Positions 9,141 to 18,181 of a stretch of DNA of 64,000 nucleotides are shown here, piece after piece; the stretch's first letter is position 1; each line of letters starts with the position of its first letter. This stretch comes from an uncultured Geobacter sp. Lineage in GTDB: Bacteria; Desulfobacterota; Desulfuromonadia; Geobacterales; Geobacteraceae. The position numbers and the translations under genes were made by a program. The DNA lies in assembly GCA_937886325.1 (NCBI GenBank), contig CALABV010000119.1, positions 1 to 64,000 of the forward strand, written 5' to 3'. Below the pieces are notes generated by a model. The model was not told the DNA's origin. It did no database searches and saw only the letters and a program-made list of their open reading frames with translations.

Positions 9141-9352
9141 GACTTTTCTCCCTGCGCGTTCTTTCCGTTGAATGATACGCGATTTCTACACCGGTAGGGG
9201 AGACCGTGTCAACGGCTTCTTTCCCTACGGGTCGGTGCCGTGTCGTCCTTTGTGGAAAGCGTGGCATGCCGCGTTTCATGAAGCGAAGTGTACAGGATGA
9301 GGAGGGTTTGTGAACGGCGGCCGTCCGACCCAACAAATAAGAAACGAGAACC

Positions 9353-9379
9353 TTGACATCCGATAGCATATTGATAGTA
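9353..9379 (+). promoter_or_regulatory. Candidate promoter of the ComEA-like gene
   Basis: A perfect TTGACA is followed by AT-rich sequence with GATAGT at 15 bases. It lies about 45 bases before the ATG at 9424. The -10 element and spacing are imperfect. Confidence 0.35.
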
Positions 9380-9423
9380 GTTTAGAAACAATAACTTAAA
9401 AAAAGCGGAACAAGGAGGGGAGC

Positions 9424-10020
9424 ATGAAACTGGTGAGGGCATTTTCTGCCGGGATGATGATGGTGTTTCTGGGCGCTGTCTGTCATGCGCAAACGGCGGC
9501 CACATCTCAACCGGCCAAGGCGGTTGTTAAACCCGTTGCGAAACAGATAGCTCCGGCGGCAAAGATTGACGTGAATTCCGCGTCCCAGGCGGAACTGGAA
9601 AAGCTTCCCGGCATCGGTCCGGCGATGGCGAAGAAAATCATCGCCGGTCGGCCATACGCCTCCGCTGCCGACCTTGCAAAGGCGGGAGTTCCGGCCAAAA
9701 CCCTCGGCACGATCACGCCGCTCGTGAGCGTGGGCGCCGTTCCGGCCGCCGCCAAGAAGGAGCTCCCGCAGACGACCCCGGTTCCTCCTCTCCCCAAAGC
9801 GCCCAAGGCGCCGCCGGCAACCGTCCCGGGCAAGACCGTGAAGACGGTTCCGGTAACGCCTCCGCCGGCCGGGAAAAACATGGTCTGGGTCAACAAGGAA
9901 ACGAAAGTCTACCACAAACCGGGTGACCGCTGGTACGGCAAGACCAAGCAGGGCAGTTATATGCCGGAAGCAGAGGCCGTTAAGGCAGGATATCGGGAGT
10001 CGAAGGTGAAAACCAAGTAA
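9424..10020 (+). CDS. Secreted ComEA-like helix-hairpin-helix protein
   Basis: The 198-residue protein has a clear signal peptide (MKLVRAFSAGMMMVFLGAVCHA). A helix-hairpin-helix DNA-binding module follows: KIDVNSASQAELEKLPGIGP and AKKIIAGRPYASAADLAKAG. After a proline/lysine-rich linker comes a short C-terminal domain (VWVNKETKVYHKPGDRWYG) often found with such proteins. ComEA binds incoming DNA in the periplasm during natural transformation; here there are no neighbouring competence genes, so a general periplasmic DNA-binding role is safer. A perfect AGGAGG ribosome-binding site supports the start. Confidence 0.88.
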   Translation: MKLVRAFSAGMMMVFLGAVCHAQTAATSQPAKAVVKPVAKQIAPAAKIDVNSASQAELEKLPGIGPAMAKKIIAGRPYASAADLAKAGVPAKTLGTITPLVSVGAVPAAAKKELPQTTPVPPLPKAPKAPPATVPGKTVKTVPVTPPPAGKNMVWVNKETKVYHKPGDRWYGKTKQGSYMPEAEAVKAGYRESKVKTK

Positions 10021-10071
10021 GAGCGTTGGAGCCCGGCCCGAAAAGAAGCATTTGAACACGAGGGGGACACT

Positions 10072-10443
10072 ATGGGACTCATAGATGAGATTGTCGGTAA
10101 GGCAGCCGGCTTGATTGGTGGCGATGCGGGAGATCAGTCCGGACCCTTGGGGGGAATCATCGGAATGCTGGCAGGCAGAGAATCCGGGGGGCTGGCGGGC
10201 CTGGTGCAATCGTTTCAGCAAAAAGGACTCGGCGGCATCATCTCCTCGTGGATCGGGACGGGGGAAAACCAGCCCATTTCCGCGGATCAGATTCAGGAGG
10301 CGCTCGGAAGCGATACAATCAGGAATCTGGCGGAGAAATTCGGGATACCGTCGGAGGAGCTGAGCAGTAAGCTTGCCGACTTTCTTCCCGGCGTAATAGA
10401 CAAGATGACCCCGGACGGTACGATTCCGGAGGACGAAGCGTAA
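10072..10443 (+). CDS. YidB/DUF937 family protein
   Basis: The 123-residue protein has the family's glycine-rich start (MGLIDEIVGKAAGLIGG). The conserved QKGLGGIISSWIGTGENQPI segment and a C-terminal LADFLPGVIDKMTPDG end it. The function of the family is unknown. It follows the ComEA-like gene by 51 bases in the same direction and probably shares its transcript; a strong hairpin lies 130 bases downstream. Confidence 0.9.
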   Translation: MGLIDEIVGKAAGLIGGDAGDQSGPLGGIIGMLAGRESGGLAGLVQSFQQKGLGGIISSWIGTGENQPISADQIQEALGSDTIRNLAEKFGIPSEELSSKLADFLPGVIDKMTPDGTIPEDEA

Positions 10444-10573
10444 CTGCCCCGCGGCTGTCGATCCCGCTCATGCGCTCACTCATCCCGGCACCGGCCATCA
10501 CGTGCCGTATGTTCATCACAACCTTGCTCCGGCATACACCTGGATACGGCGCCGAATAAGGTTTCTCCATTGT

Positions 10574-10600
10574 GAAGACCCCGTGCTGCGCGGGGTCTTC
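10574..10600 (+). terminator. Stem-loop terminator after the YidB gene
   Basis: The ten-base arms GAAGACCCCG and CGGGGTCTTC enclose a seven-base loop and are followed by TCCTTTTC. The rest of the 386-base gap 10444-10829 shows no gene; the frame open from 10746 is an upstream extension without a ribosome-binding site. Confidence 0.7.
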
Positions 10601-10829
10601 TCCTTTTCACGCCTCCTGCCGTCCTCTTCCGGTCATGGGCCGGTATCCGGCCGCAAACGATTTTTCTTGGACGCGCCAACGCTGCTGTGGTACATATGCA
10701 TGCATGCTGGCCTACAATGAATATTGCAGGCCTTTCTTGTGAATCATGCACGGAGGAGAGGCCGCAACCGAGACTTTCTATCGGGAAAAGAACCATGCCT
10801 TGACGTGGAGTTTGGATAAGGAGAAGCAC

Positions 10830-11402
10830 ATGACAATCTATTTCGAAAAATGGCTGGAGAAGGAGTACACCTGCGGGGAATGCGCATGGCACGGCATCGC
10901 CAGGGATACCGGCCGAGGAAGGATGTATCGTGAGATGTTCCTGGAATTATGCTGCCCCGAGTGCTCCGGATTTCTTGATCTGATCATCTTTCCTCCCGAG
11001 AAAGGCTGCGGAGCTTCGCGGGAAGAGCTGACCGAAGAACAGCTGAAGGCCCTGGAAGAAAGGGAAGAGCAGGAGAAAGTCTATCGCGAAAAGTGCCTTT
11101 GTTCCGTCGATCAGCTCCCGGAACTGGAGGGGGACGTCCTCCGACTCGTGTGGGACCAGGAAGGTGCGGAGACCAGGATTCAAGTCGGGGAAACCGTTAT
11201 CTGGAGCGAGCCCGTAAAATATGAAGCTTTTGACAGGTACGAGCAGGTGGCGCTCCTCCTCAAGGAAAAATACGGAAGTCGGGTGAAGGATCTGGCACCC
11301 ACCGATCGCAGCAAGCTTTTTCTCTATGGTGATTACGCACCGGCTCTCGACTACCTGAAAAAGGTGCGGAAAGAGCTCTTCGGGGTTGAGTCGGAAATCT
11401 GA
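10830..11402 (+). CDS. Uncharacterised zinc-ribbon-like protein
   Basis: I do not recognise this 190-residue protein. The N-terminus carries a CGEC pair (residues about 13-16) and, some 25 residues later, CCPEC, which together would form a zinc ribbon. A charged helical stretch follows (EELTEEQLKALEEREEQEKV). The C-terminal part (VLRLVWDQEGAETRIQVGE and RYEQVALLLKEKYG) looks like a small alpha/beta domain. AAGGAGA before the ATG at 10830 fixes the start. It ends 18 bases before the metallo-hydrolase gene, so the two form an operon. Confidence 0.75.
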   Translation: MTIYFEKWLEKEYTCGECAWHGIARDTGRGRMYREMFLELCCPECSGFLDLIIFPPEKGCGASREELTEEQLKALEEREEQEKVYREKCLCSVDQLPELEGDVLRLVWDQEGAETRIQVGETVIWSEPVKYEAFDRYEQVALLLKEKYGSRVKDLAPTDRSKLFLYGDYAPALDYLKKVRKELFGVESEI

Positions 11403-11420
11403 CACCCAGGGAGCGCCTGC

Positions 11421-12173
11421 ATGAAGATGACAATTCTCGGCAGTGGAACCTCGACCGGAGTGCCCATGGTCGGATGCCGATGTCCGGTCTGCACCTCACC
11501 GGATCCGAAGGACTCCCGGACGCGCGCTTCCCTCCTCATAGAAATCTCGGGGAAATACATCCTCATCGATACCTCTCCCGACCTTCGACGGCAGATGCTC
11601 CGGGAGAAGGTACCCCATCTCGACGCCGTGCTCTATACGCATACTCATGCGGATCATGTGAACGGGATCGACGACCTGCGGGGATACCATCTGATCCACA
11701 AGCGCGCCATTCCCTGTTACGGGTCCGGTGAAACCATCGATCACCTTTCCCGCCACTTCTCCTATATCTTTACCGGATCGGGCGGCGGAGGGTACGCGCC
11801 GCTTCTGGAACCGCACACGGTGTCGGGACGGTTTCAGCTGTTCGGCCTCACGATACAATCCGTACCCCTTATCCACGGCTGCTCCCGCGCCACAGGGTAC
11901 CGTATCGGCGACGCGGCCTATCTCACCGACTGCAGCCGTATCCCGGAGACATCCATGGCGCTCCTCTCCGGTCTGGACATCCTGATTCTTGACGCCCTCC
12001 GCTACACGCCGCACCCGAACCACTTCAACATCGAAGGGGCTCTCAAGATAACGGAACAGTTACGGCCGCAAAGAACAATTCTGACACACCTGACACACGA
12101 AGTAGCTCACAAGGATGAGAGCCGACTCACGCCGGGAGTCGAATTCGCATACGACGGCATGATACTTGAATAA
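11421..12173 (+). CDS. Metallo-beta-lactamase-fold hydrolase, PhnP-like phosphodiesterase
   Basis: The 250-residue protein opens with MKMTILGSGTSTGVPMVGC, typical of the PhnP/RNase Z-like branch. A cysteine pair CRCPVC follows, which in PhnP binds an extra structural zinc. The dinuclear site motif THTHADHVNGIDD is intact, and later histidines occur in PLIHGC, HPNHFN and ILTHLTHEV. PhnP cleaves cyclic phosphoribosyl phosphates; related enzymes act on other phosphodiesters, so the exact substrate is open. It is co-directional with the zinc-ribbon gene 18 bases upstream. Confidence 0.87.
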   Translation: MKMTILGSGTSTGVPMVGCRCPVCTSPDPKDSRTRASLLIEISGKYILIDTSPDLRRQMLREKVPHLDAVLYTHTHADHVNGIDDLRGYHLIHKRAIPCYGSGETIDHLSRHFSYIFTGSGGGGYAPLLEPHTVSGRFQLFGLTIQSVPLIHGCSRATGYRIGDAAYLTDCSRIPETSMALLSGLDILILDALRYTPHPNHFNIEGALKITEQLRPQRTILTHLTHEVAHKDESRLTPGVEFAYDGMILE

Positions 12174-12233
12174 AAGTATTTCGACCGCTGAACAGGGATA
12201 CGGTTACGACGAGAGATCACACGGAAGGACGCG

Positions 12234-14081
12234 ATGCGGAAAGACATACGCCTGCACGGTGTTACAGAAAAAAATATCGAATATTATGTTTTTCTGGCAG
12301 GAGCTGATGTCTGCGAGCGTTTCTCGTATAGTTTCGGTGACGGAGGGCATGACGAAGTCCGACTCTTTTCCCCCGGCAACGAATTTGTCATAGGCAGTGA
12401 CGGAATCAGCCACCGGGGAAACGGCGGCTCCTTCTGCGAGTACATGTTCGGCATCGATCAGCCTCTCGCAGACCTGGCAAAGGGTGACGTCCTGAACCGC
12501 CTCACCATCTATGGCGCCCACTACGGAGAGAACGACGGAAGACTTCAGTTCACCGACAGGACCGAAGGCACCCTGAGCTACGACAAAATCTTCTTCGACG
12601 GAAATGCGGTCTGCAATTATTTCTTCTTCATAAACTCGGCCCGTTTCAGCGGCCCCCTGAAGCGCCAACAGAAGGAACTGGTGCGACTCATGGGAAAGGC
12701 GGTCAAACGCTCTTTTTCCGTGGGAAAGGAAGACGACAACTCTATCATCGAGGAAATCCTGTCCCTCCTCGAAGACCCGAAGGCCCAGCTCTTTCTCATC
12801 AAGCTTATCGACCGGAAACACCGCGAGTACCGGGACTTGTTCAGAAGTCTCTACTATGCCAGCAAGAAGATTGCGGATGAGGATTTCGTCAGGTTGACGG
12901 TCCTCGCGGAAACCCTCCGAATCGACAACTACCAGCAGGAGCGCATCCGGGTGGACGTGATGTACAAACACCGGGACAACAAATCCATTGTGGACGGCTA
13001 CAGGAACATTCTCGTCTCCTGCTACGGCAGGGGCAAGATAAGCAGAATGGAGAACGCCCGTCTCACACGCCTTAAAACCCTTGCCGTTCGCTCAAAGATC
13101 CCGGACGCCCTCTTTTACCCGCTTGACGAACTCCTGAAAAACGACAAATGGATCGTGGTGGACCCGGAAGAGCACGCCTATCTGGCGGAAGTCCGCCAGA
13201 TCCTGGAAGGGCTCTTCCTGCGGGAACGTAACATCGACAACAGGATCAACCGGGAAGACATGCTGAAGCTCCTCCACGCGAAGAAGCGGGCCACGGAAAA
13301 CCGCGAGCACGCCTTCGAAGAGATCCTTCTTGACGCAGGCAGGAGCTGCGACGAGAGGATTCGCGACGGCGCCGATCTGGCGCTCCTGGAGGAATTTTCA
13401 TCCATCATCACCTATTTCGACAGGTTCGACTCAACGTCTTCCACCATCAGCAAGATAGCTTTCATGGAAAACGTGCGCATTACCGAAGAGATGATCCGGA
13501 GCTTCCTCGGCAACAAGCGGGAGTTTGACTCCCTGCACAACGGCCTGTTTGAGGAGCTCTTCATCTCCGGGCTTTTTGCCAACCGCTACCTGGGAAAATA
13601 CGGTAGAAACAAGATAGTGACTCTCATCGCTGGGCTGAAACAGATTGAGGAGAACCGGATGAGCACGCAGGCGCTCCTGGGGCAACTCCTCGCCATCGAC
13701 CAGGAGGAGAGCCTCTTCCTGCTCCTGAGAAGCCACGTCCGGGAACACATCAGGAATTTCTACTCCCGCTACACGACGCAGGAGCACCAAAAAGAGCTGA
13801 AGCAGGAGGTCACCGACGTTCTCCGGGCCAAGAAGCTCCTGACAGGCGATATACCGGACGACCTGTTTCAGGAGGCCATCCTTACCATCAAGAAAGAAGC
13901 CGTTTACCTGCACACCATCCTTCCCACGATCATCAGCGAGAGAAACGTCGCGCTCCGCGAGGACTTCCTGGAAAATTCCGGCCTCGACCGGTTCTTCGTG
14001 GAGGAACTGGAGCGGGAATACTGTGAGGTGAACAAAATCAGCGAGCAGGAACTCTCCCGTATCCGCAAGGGACAATCCTGA
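12234..14081 (+). CDS. Large conserved protein of unknown function, upstream of a sigma-54 activator
   Basis: The 615-residue protein has no signal peptide or membrane span. The N-terminal 140 residues are a beta-rich domain (IEYYVFLAGADVCERFSYSF onward). The remainder is highly charged and helical, with repeated basic/acidic segments such as KRQQKELVRLMGKAVKRSF and EEILSLLEDPKAQLFLIKLID. From memory it resembles the deltaproteobacterial family catalogued as TIGR04442, whose role is not known; I could not verify this. GGAAGGA precedes the ATG. The next gene in the same direction encodes a GAF/sigma-54 activator, suggesting a shared process. Confidence 0.75.
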   Translation: MRKDIRLHGVTEKNIEYYVFLAGADVCERFSYSFGDGGHDEVRLFSPGNEFVIGSDGISHRGNGGSFCEYMFGIDQPLADLAKGDVLNRLTIYGAHYGENDGRLQFTDRTEGTLSYDKIFFDGNAVCNYFFFINSARFSGPLKRQQKELVRLMGKAVKRSFSVGKEDDNSIIEEILSLLEDPKAQLFLIKLIDRKHREYRDLFRSLYYASKKIADEDFVRLTVLAETLRIDNYQQERIRVDVMYKHRDNKSIVDGYRNILVSCYGRGKISRMENARLTRLKTLAVRSKIPDALFYPLDELLKNDKWIVVDPEEHAYLAEVRQILEGLFLRERNIDNRINREDMLKLLHAKKRATENREHAFEEILLDAGRSCDERIRDGADLALLEEFSSIITYFDRFDSTSSTISKIAFMENVRITEEMIRSFLGNKREFDSLHNGLFEELFISGLFANRYLGKYGRNKIVTLIAGLKQIEENRMSTQALLGQLLAIDQEESLFLLLRSHVREHIRNFYSRYTTQEHQKELKQEVTDVLRAKKLLTGDIPDDLFQEAILTIKKEAVYLHTILPTIISERNVALREDFLENSGLDRFFVEELEREYCEVNKISEQELSRIRKGQS

Positions 14082-14146
14082 AAAACCTCCCCTTCCCCGT
14101 AGCCTTCCGTTTCTCTTTTCCGTTACGGAGCTCACCGCCACAATCC

Positions 14147-14176
14147 TTGACTTTCCCTCCCCTTTCCCCCTAAGAT
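14147..14176 (+). promoter_or_regulatory. Candidate sigma-70 promoter of the GAF/sigma-54 activator gene
   Basis: TTGACT-N18-TAAGAT lies 89 bases upstream of the ATG at 14265. Transcription from it would start near 14184. That makes the GTG at 14181 impossible as a start and supports the internal ATG. Confidence 0.5.
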
Positions 14177-14264
14177 ACCTGTGCCGTGTATAATGAGTAC
14201 ACAAATTCATCCCGTATTCAGGCACACCCCCCCCCCGAACACGGGACCGCACCGGGAGAAATCC

Positions 14265-17075
14265 ATGGAACCTCTCAGAGACGACCTTCTCAGGCTTCAG
14301 GAAAAAATAGGAAGATACGGCAAGGAAAACCTTGAAGAAATCCTTTTCACCGCGGCCGAAGGGATACGACTCGTGTCCGGTCGGGAGCGGATACGGATCT
14401 ACCTGGAGGACCTTACCGGAGGGACTCTCTCCTGTGTTTATGTCTCCGGTCCCTTCGCGGAAGAGATCCGGAATACGCCGTTCCCCATCGTCTCCCATCA
14501 CGCTCTTGTCTCAACGGTATTCGCAACCCAGTCTCCCGTCGAACTTACGGATGCCCGCAAGCTCTGCCTGCCGCTGGACGTGAAGCTCACCGAAACCTGC
14601 TCCATCGCCGCGACCTGCCTCCTCCCCATCGTTAATCAGGTGCGATCCATAGGCGTCATGTGCGTGGACCGCGATACGATGGGAGAAACAATGCCGGACC
14701 AGAGCAAGGAGCTCCTTGCCGAATTTCTGGACGCCATCGCCCCCAGCATGGATCAGGCGCGGAAGTACCATCAGCAGATTCTCCTGACCCGCCAGGTGGA
14801 GGAATACAAGAAACGGGAGGCGGCGGCTTTCATGGTGAAGTCGGCGGTCCGGCTCATCGACCGCCTGTCCCTGGCCTCGGTGCTCGTGCCGACCATCGGA
14901 AGCCACGGAAAAACAAGAATGGAAGTCCTTGCCAGCTATTCCGCGGATCCCAGGCTCAAGGCCCTCTATGATGATCTGGGTTCCATCAGACTGGGAAGGG
15001 GGCGCTCCCTGGTCGCGAAATTCGTCGGTGACGACGGCTGCATCGACGACGAACAGCTTCTGAAGCCGGTCTTCATCCCCGATCTGACCCAGCAGTTCCT
15101 CCAGAAGCGGGCACTGACCGAAAAGATGTCCCTCCGCTCCCTCTACATGGTCCCCCGCTACGAACCGGAGACGCGCAAGGTCATCTGTCTGATTAATTAC
15201 TACTCGCGGGAGAATTACCACTTCTCCGAATTCGAGACCGGCATCCTCCAGACCCATGCGGAGATGGTGGAGAGGGTCATTCGGGAGATAGGGGATGAAC
15301 ACCTGGAGATTCGCGTGCTGGCGGAGATCACCGACCTCCTCCAGGAGCATAATGAACAGCTCCAGCCATTTCTCGCAAAAGTCCTGTCCAAGGCAACCAG
15401 GCTTATCGGCGCCGATACCGGCAGTATCGCTGTGGTCCAGGAGCGCGACGTGGAAAAGTGGCTGGTTGTGGAAGACGACGCGGGCGCCATCGTCGGCGCC
15501 AAAAACAAAGAGTGGTTGAAGAAGAAGATTCCTCCCTTCCGCATCGGCGGACCCGAATTGCCGCCTGAAGAGAGGAGCCTGACCGGGTACGTGGCCTGGT
15601 CGAAGCAGCCGAAGATTATCGCCGATGTGGAAGAGGAGGCCCGCGACGGCGGATTCCACTATTCCACCAGCGAACTCATCAAGAGCGAAATCGCCACGCC
15701 CATCATCTGCGACGACGTGGTCCTGGGGGTGATCTGTCTCAACTCCCTGAAGCAGGGCTATTTCACTGAAGAGCACAAGCGCATCCTTCAGATCATCGAG
15801 AGCCTCACATCACGTCACATCTCGGATATTCAGCAGATAGAGACTCTCCAGAGCCAGGTCGCGCGCCTGACGCAGGACGTTGCCTACAAGGACCCCCATG
15901 TCTCCTCGTACCGTCTCGGGAACATCATCGGCAACAGCCGCAAGGCACAGGAGGTGGTGGACTTCATAACAACCGTGTCCGTTCCCCTTTTCAACCGCAT
16001 TTCCTTCTGGAGCACGAATGTCCTGCAGGAGGCGACCCTCGGCCTGCCCTCCATCCTGGTAATCGGGCAGACGGGGTCTGGAAAGGAATTCTTCTTCAAC
16101 AACCTGTACAACAAGCTGAACGAGATGTACCGGGAGCGGGTGAATCCGGCGGGAGAGCTCCCCGTCAAGAAGACGAACATTGCCGCCTACAGCGGAGAAC
16201 TCACCTACTCCGAGCTTTTCGGCCACAAGAAAGGGGCGTTCACCGGAGCCTACAGCGACCGGAAGGGTATCCTGGAAGAGGCCCATGGAGGGATCGTCTT
16301 TCTCGATGAAATAGGCGACGCAGACCCCAAAACCCAGGTGCAGTTGCTCCGTTTTCTGGACAACGGCGGCTTCATCCGCCTCGGCGAAAGCCATGAACGG
16401 TACGGACGGGTACTCCTTGTGGCAGCCACCAACAAGAACCTTCAGGAGGAAATCGCGGCGGGACGTTTCCGCGAAGACCTCTATCACCGCCTTTCAGAGC
16501 TGTCCGTCCGCATCCCCTCCCTGAGCGAGCGACGCGAAGACATCACGGATCTCGCGACGCACTTCCTGGGCAAGCTCTACCGTACCTACCGCGGCACGGA
16601 CGACTCACAGGATGATGCCCCTGCGCTGACCGAGGGGGCAAAGGCGATGCTGGTCAACCACAGGTATGAAGGAAATATCCGCGAACTGCGCAGCATTCTG
16701 CTGCGGGCCCTTTTCTTCCGCAAAGGAGCAATGATCACCGAGGATGATATTCATCGCGCAATCCTGGACGGCAACCAGGATCAGAAAGAAAGCACTCAGA
16801 CAAGACTGCAGGACCAGCTTGCGGAAGAGATACTGGCGGAGATAGACGGGGGGAAGGATTTCTGGGAGGCGGTCTATGAGCCCTACTCGAAAAACCGTAT
16901 CTCCCGGGACGTGGTCGGACGTATCATCGAGCGGTCACGGATTACCGCGGGCCGCACCATGCCACAGATCGCCCGGCACCTGAAAGCAGCGACCGGGGAC
17001 ATCCAGAAAGACGCCGCCGAACGAAAAAAATTCTTTAAATTCAAAAACTTTCTCTACAAGACCATTAGAGTTTGA
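14265..17075 (+). CDS. Triple-GAF sigma-54-interacting transcriptional regulator (AAA+)
   Basis: The protein has 936 residues. Three GAF-like sensor segments occupy about residues 15-180, 200-350 and 370-545. The AAA+ domain follows, with Walker A GQTGSGKE, the sigma-54 contact loop GAFTGAY fully intact, and Walker B GGIVFLDEIGD. The arginine-finger region is FREDLYHRLSELSVRIPSL. It should therefore remodel sigma-54 RNA polymerase in response to small-molecule binding by the GAF domains. The C-terminal 90 residues (after EDDIHRAILDG) do not show the usual Fis-type helix-turn-helix, so DNA targeting may be atypical. The ATG at 14265 has GGGAG upstream. Confidence 0.88.
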   Translation: MEPLRDDLLRLQEKIGRYGKENLEEILFTAAEGIRLVSGRERIRIYLEDLTGGTLSCVYVSGPFAEEIRNTPFPIVSHHALVSTVFATQSPVELTDARKLCLPLDVKLTETCSIAATCLLPIVNQVRSIGVMCVDRDTMGETMPDQSKELLAEFLDAIAPSMDQARKYHQQILLTRQVEEYKKREAAAFMVKSAVRLIDRLSLASVLVPTIGSHGKTRMEVLASYSADPRLKALYDDLGSIRLGRGRSLVAKFVGDDGCIDDEQLLKPVFIPDLTQQFLQKRALTEKMSLRSLYMVPRYEPETRKVICLINYYSRENYHFSEFETGILQTHAEMVERVIREIGDEHLEIRVLAEITDLLQEHNEQLQPFLAKVLSKATRLIGADTGSIAVVQERDVEKWLVVEDDAGAIVGAKNKEWLKKKIPPFRIGGPELPPEERSLTGYVAWSKQPKIIADVEEEARDGGFHYSTSELIKSEIATPIICDDVVLGVICLNSLKQGYFTEEHKRILQIIESLTSRHISDIQQIETLQSQVARLTQDVAYKDPHVSSYRLGNIIGNSRKAQEVVDFITTVSVPLFNRISFWSTNVLQEATLGLPSILVIGQTGSGKEFFFNNLYNKLNEMYRERVNPAGELPVKKTNIAAYSGELTYSELFGHKKGAFTGAYSDRKGILEEAHGGIVFLDEIGDADPKTQVQLLRFLDNGGFIRLGESHERYGRVLLVAATNKNLQEEIAAGRFREDLYHRLSELSVRIPSLSERREDITDLATHFLGKLYRTYRGTDDSQDDAPALTEGAKAMLVNHRYEGNIRELRSILLRALFFRKGAMITEDDIHRAILDGNQDQKESTQTRLQDQLAEEILAEIDGGKDFWEAVYEPYSKNRISRDVVGRIIERSRITAGRTMPQIARHLKAATGDIQKDAAERKKFFKFKNFLYKTIRV

Positions 17076-17076
17076 T

Positions 17077-17121
17077 GGGTTTTCAAGTATTTTTCAGCAC
17101 TATCAAATACCCATAAAACCC
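17077..17121 (+). terminator. Stem-loop after the sigma-54 activator gene
   Basis: The outer arms GGGTTTT/AAAACCC and inner arms GTATTT/AAATAC form an interrupted stem directly after the stop codon. It is AT-rich and lacks a clean T-run, so it is only a possible terminator. Confidence 0.4.
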
Positions 17122-17176
17122 GTAGAAATACGCATTTTCCAAGTAACAAACGGAGTATTAGTGATGGACTGAGAAA

Positions 17177-17506
17177 TCAGCATTTTTCTGAGGAGCCGGG
17201 AAGAATCTTGCCGAGACATTTTCCGTCAACCAGATTAACGCAGGTCAGACACAAGCGTGTTTTTTGAACCAACGTCTGTTGAGATACAATTCTTGAACCA
17301 GTGCCGCATATTCTTCCGATTTTTCTCCTTCTTTCGGGACCGGCATACTCACCACCTGCACCACGTAATGGATCTTCGCCGATTATTACCCAACCCGTTG
17401 AACGGCGGAAAGCCTTAACACGATCCAACATCAACAACTGATCCAGCTCAATGCCCGACACGACCTTATAGTGATTGTCGCTGAAGAGTAACGGTATTCC
17501 ATGCAT
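17177..17506 (-). CDS. Small GPERR-motif protein, copy 2 of a duplicated pair
   Basis: The 109-residue protein is a paralogue of the protein at 18277-18564: both share FSDN.YK.VSGIELD.LL, DRV.AFRRSTGWVI.G.DP and Y.GPERR. Both end with a zinc-type LCLTC.NLV.GKC block. Small proteins of this type occur in Geobacter genomes; I recall the family label GSU3473 but cannot confirm it, and the function is unknown. I start at the ATG at 17506 with AAGGAAGG upstream. This copy has an insertion between GPERR and the cysteine block compared with the other. Confidence 0.7.
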   Translation of the reverse strand: MHGIPLLFSDNHYKVVSGIELDQLLMLDRVKAFRRSTGWVIIGEDPLRGAGGEYAGPERRRKIGRICGTGSRIVSQQTLVQKTRLCLTCVNLVDGKCLGKILPGSSEKC

Positions 17507-17669
17507 AGGGGCCTTCCTTTCTTGTCCAACCTCTTTGAATGCCAGGAACAAACGGACCTAACGTATGCGGTTCTGTCTTATCAAGTACCTCTTATAGAGT
17601 TTACTTTCTCATTAAAATGACAATTTTTCAAGAAGTAAAAAATGACCATTTCTGTTTTGATATCAGCGG

Positions 17670-17704
17670 TGTAAAATTTATTTACAGCAACTTCATCGAT
17701 CGAT
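17670..17704 (-). pseudogene. Possible relic of the SHGI-type zinc-ribbon small gene
   Basis: This short stretch resembles the coding region of the gene at 17996-18181 around its HESCCEEFY segment: both contain TGTAAAA, then ACAGCAA, then TTCAT on the plus strand. The reading frame is interrupted by stops. A relic is an inference from a similarity seen by eye over about 35 bases. Confidence 0.3.
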
Positions 17705-17766
17705 TTTGACGTCTATGGTGGGTAAGCTTTCCCCGCCGATTGACATGGTGAGACAGGGAGGAAGCG

Positions 17767-17934
17767 ATGAGCAAAGAAAATCTGATTGTAGAACTGGAAG
17801 TTATCTCTGAGGCGCTTCACCAAACTGTGAATGAACTCAAGGGCGACCAGGAAAAGATTTGCTGGGGCAAGGCTTGCGTTGCAGTCGATACGCTTATTAA
17901 AATGGTGGAACAACGGGAGGAGGCCTGGAATTGA
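17767..17934 (+). CDS. Small 55-residue protein
   Basis: The ORF runs ATG to TGA with a strong GGGAGGAAG ribosome-binding site six bases upstream. The product is an amphipathic helical peptide (starts MSKENLIVELEVISEAL, ends VEQREEAWN) with two cysteines flanking a WGKA turn. I do not recognise a family. It is transcribed opposite to the neighbouring small genes. The charge pattern and the good ribosome-binding site support it being real. Confidence 0.5.
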   Translation: MSKENLIVELEVISEALHQTVNELKGDQEKICWGKACVAVDTLIKMVEQREEAWN

Positions 17935-17995
17935 CAACTGTCGATCTAATGGAGCCTTACAGAGGGGACAACGGCCTTTGACTCTTGCAAGGACC

Positions 17996-18181
17996 TTAGA
18001 GTTTGCCGGTTTTTCGAGGTTCGGGAAGGCATGGAGTTTCGTCGTTCCGGGCAGGGTGTTGTTCAATCTCCCGATTGTAAAACTCTTCACAGCAAGATTC
18101 ATGTATCCCGTGCGATACGAGGTCCGGCTCGTCGTCGGTTTCACAAATAAGTTTCTTGCAGATGATACAGATCGTTTTCAT
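17996..18181 (-). CDS. Small zinc-ribbon-like protein (SHGI motif)
   Basis: The 61-residue protein opens MKTICIICKK and later has LVSHGIHESCCEEFY. This spacing recalls the CxxCKKI...SHGICPxC zinc-binding tail found attached to many PAS and receiver proteins, here as a stand-alone peptide with a His in place of the usual first Cys of the second pair. The ATG at 18181 gives a product starting exactly at this motif, but a close Shine-Dalgarno is lacking. Its function is unknown. It sits between the two GPERR paralogues. Confidence 0.5.
   Translation of the reverse strand: MKTICIICKKLICETDDEPDLVSHGIHESCCEEFYNREIEQHPARNDETPCLPEPRKTGKL

Noticed and set aside
14181..14264. GTG-initiated N-terminal extension of the sigma-54 activator
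   Set aside because: It would begin at or before the likely transcript start, and the ATG at 14265 has a good ribosome-binding site.
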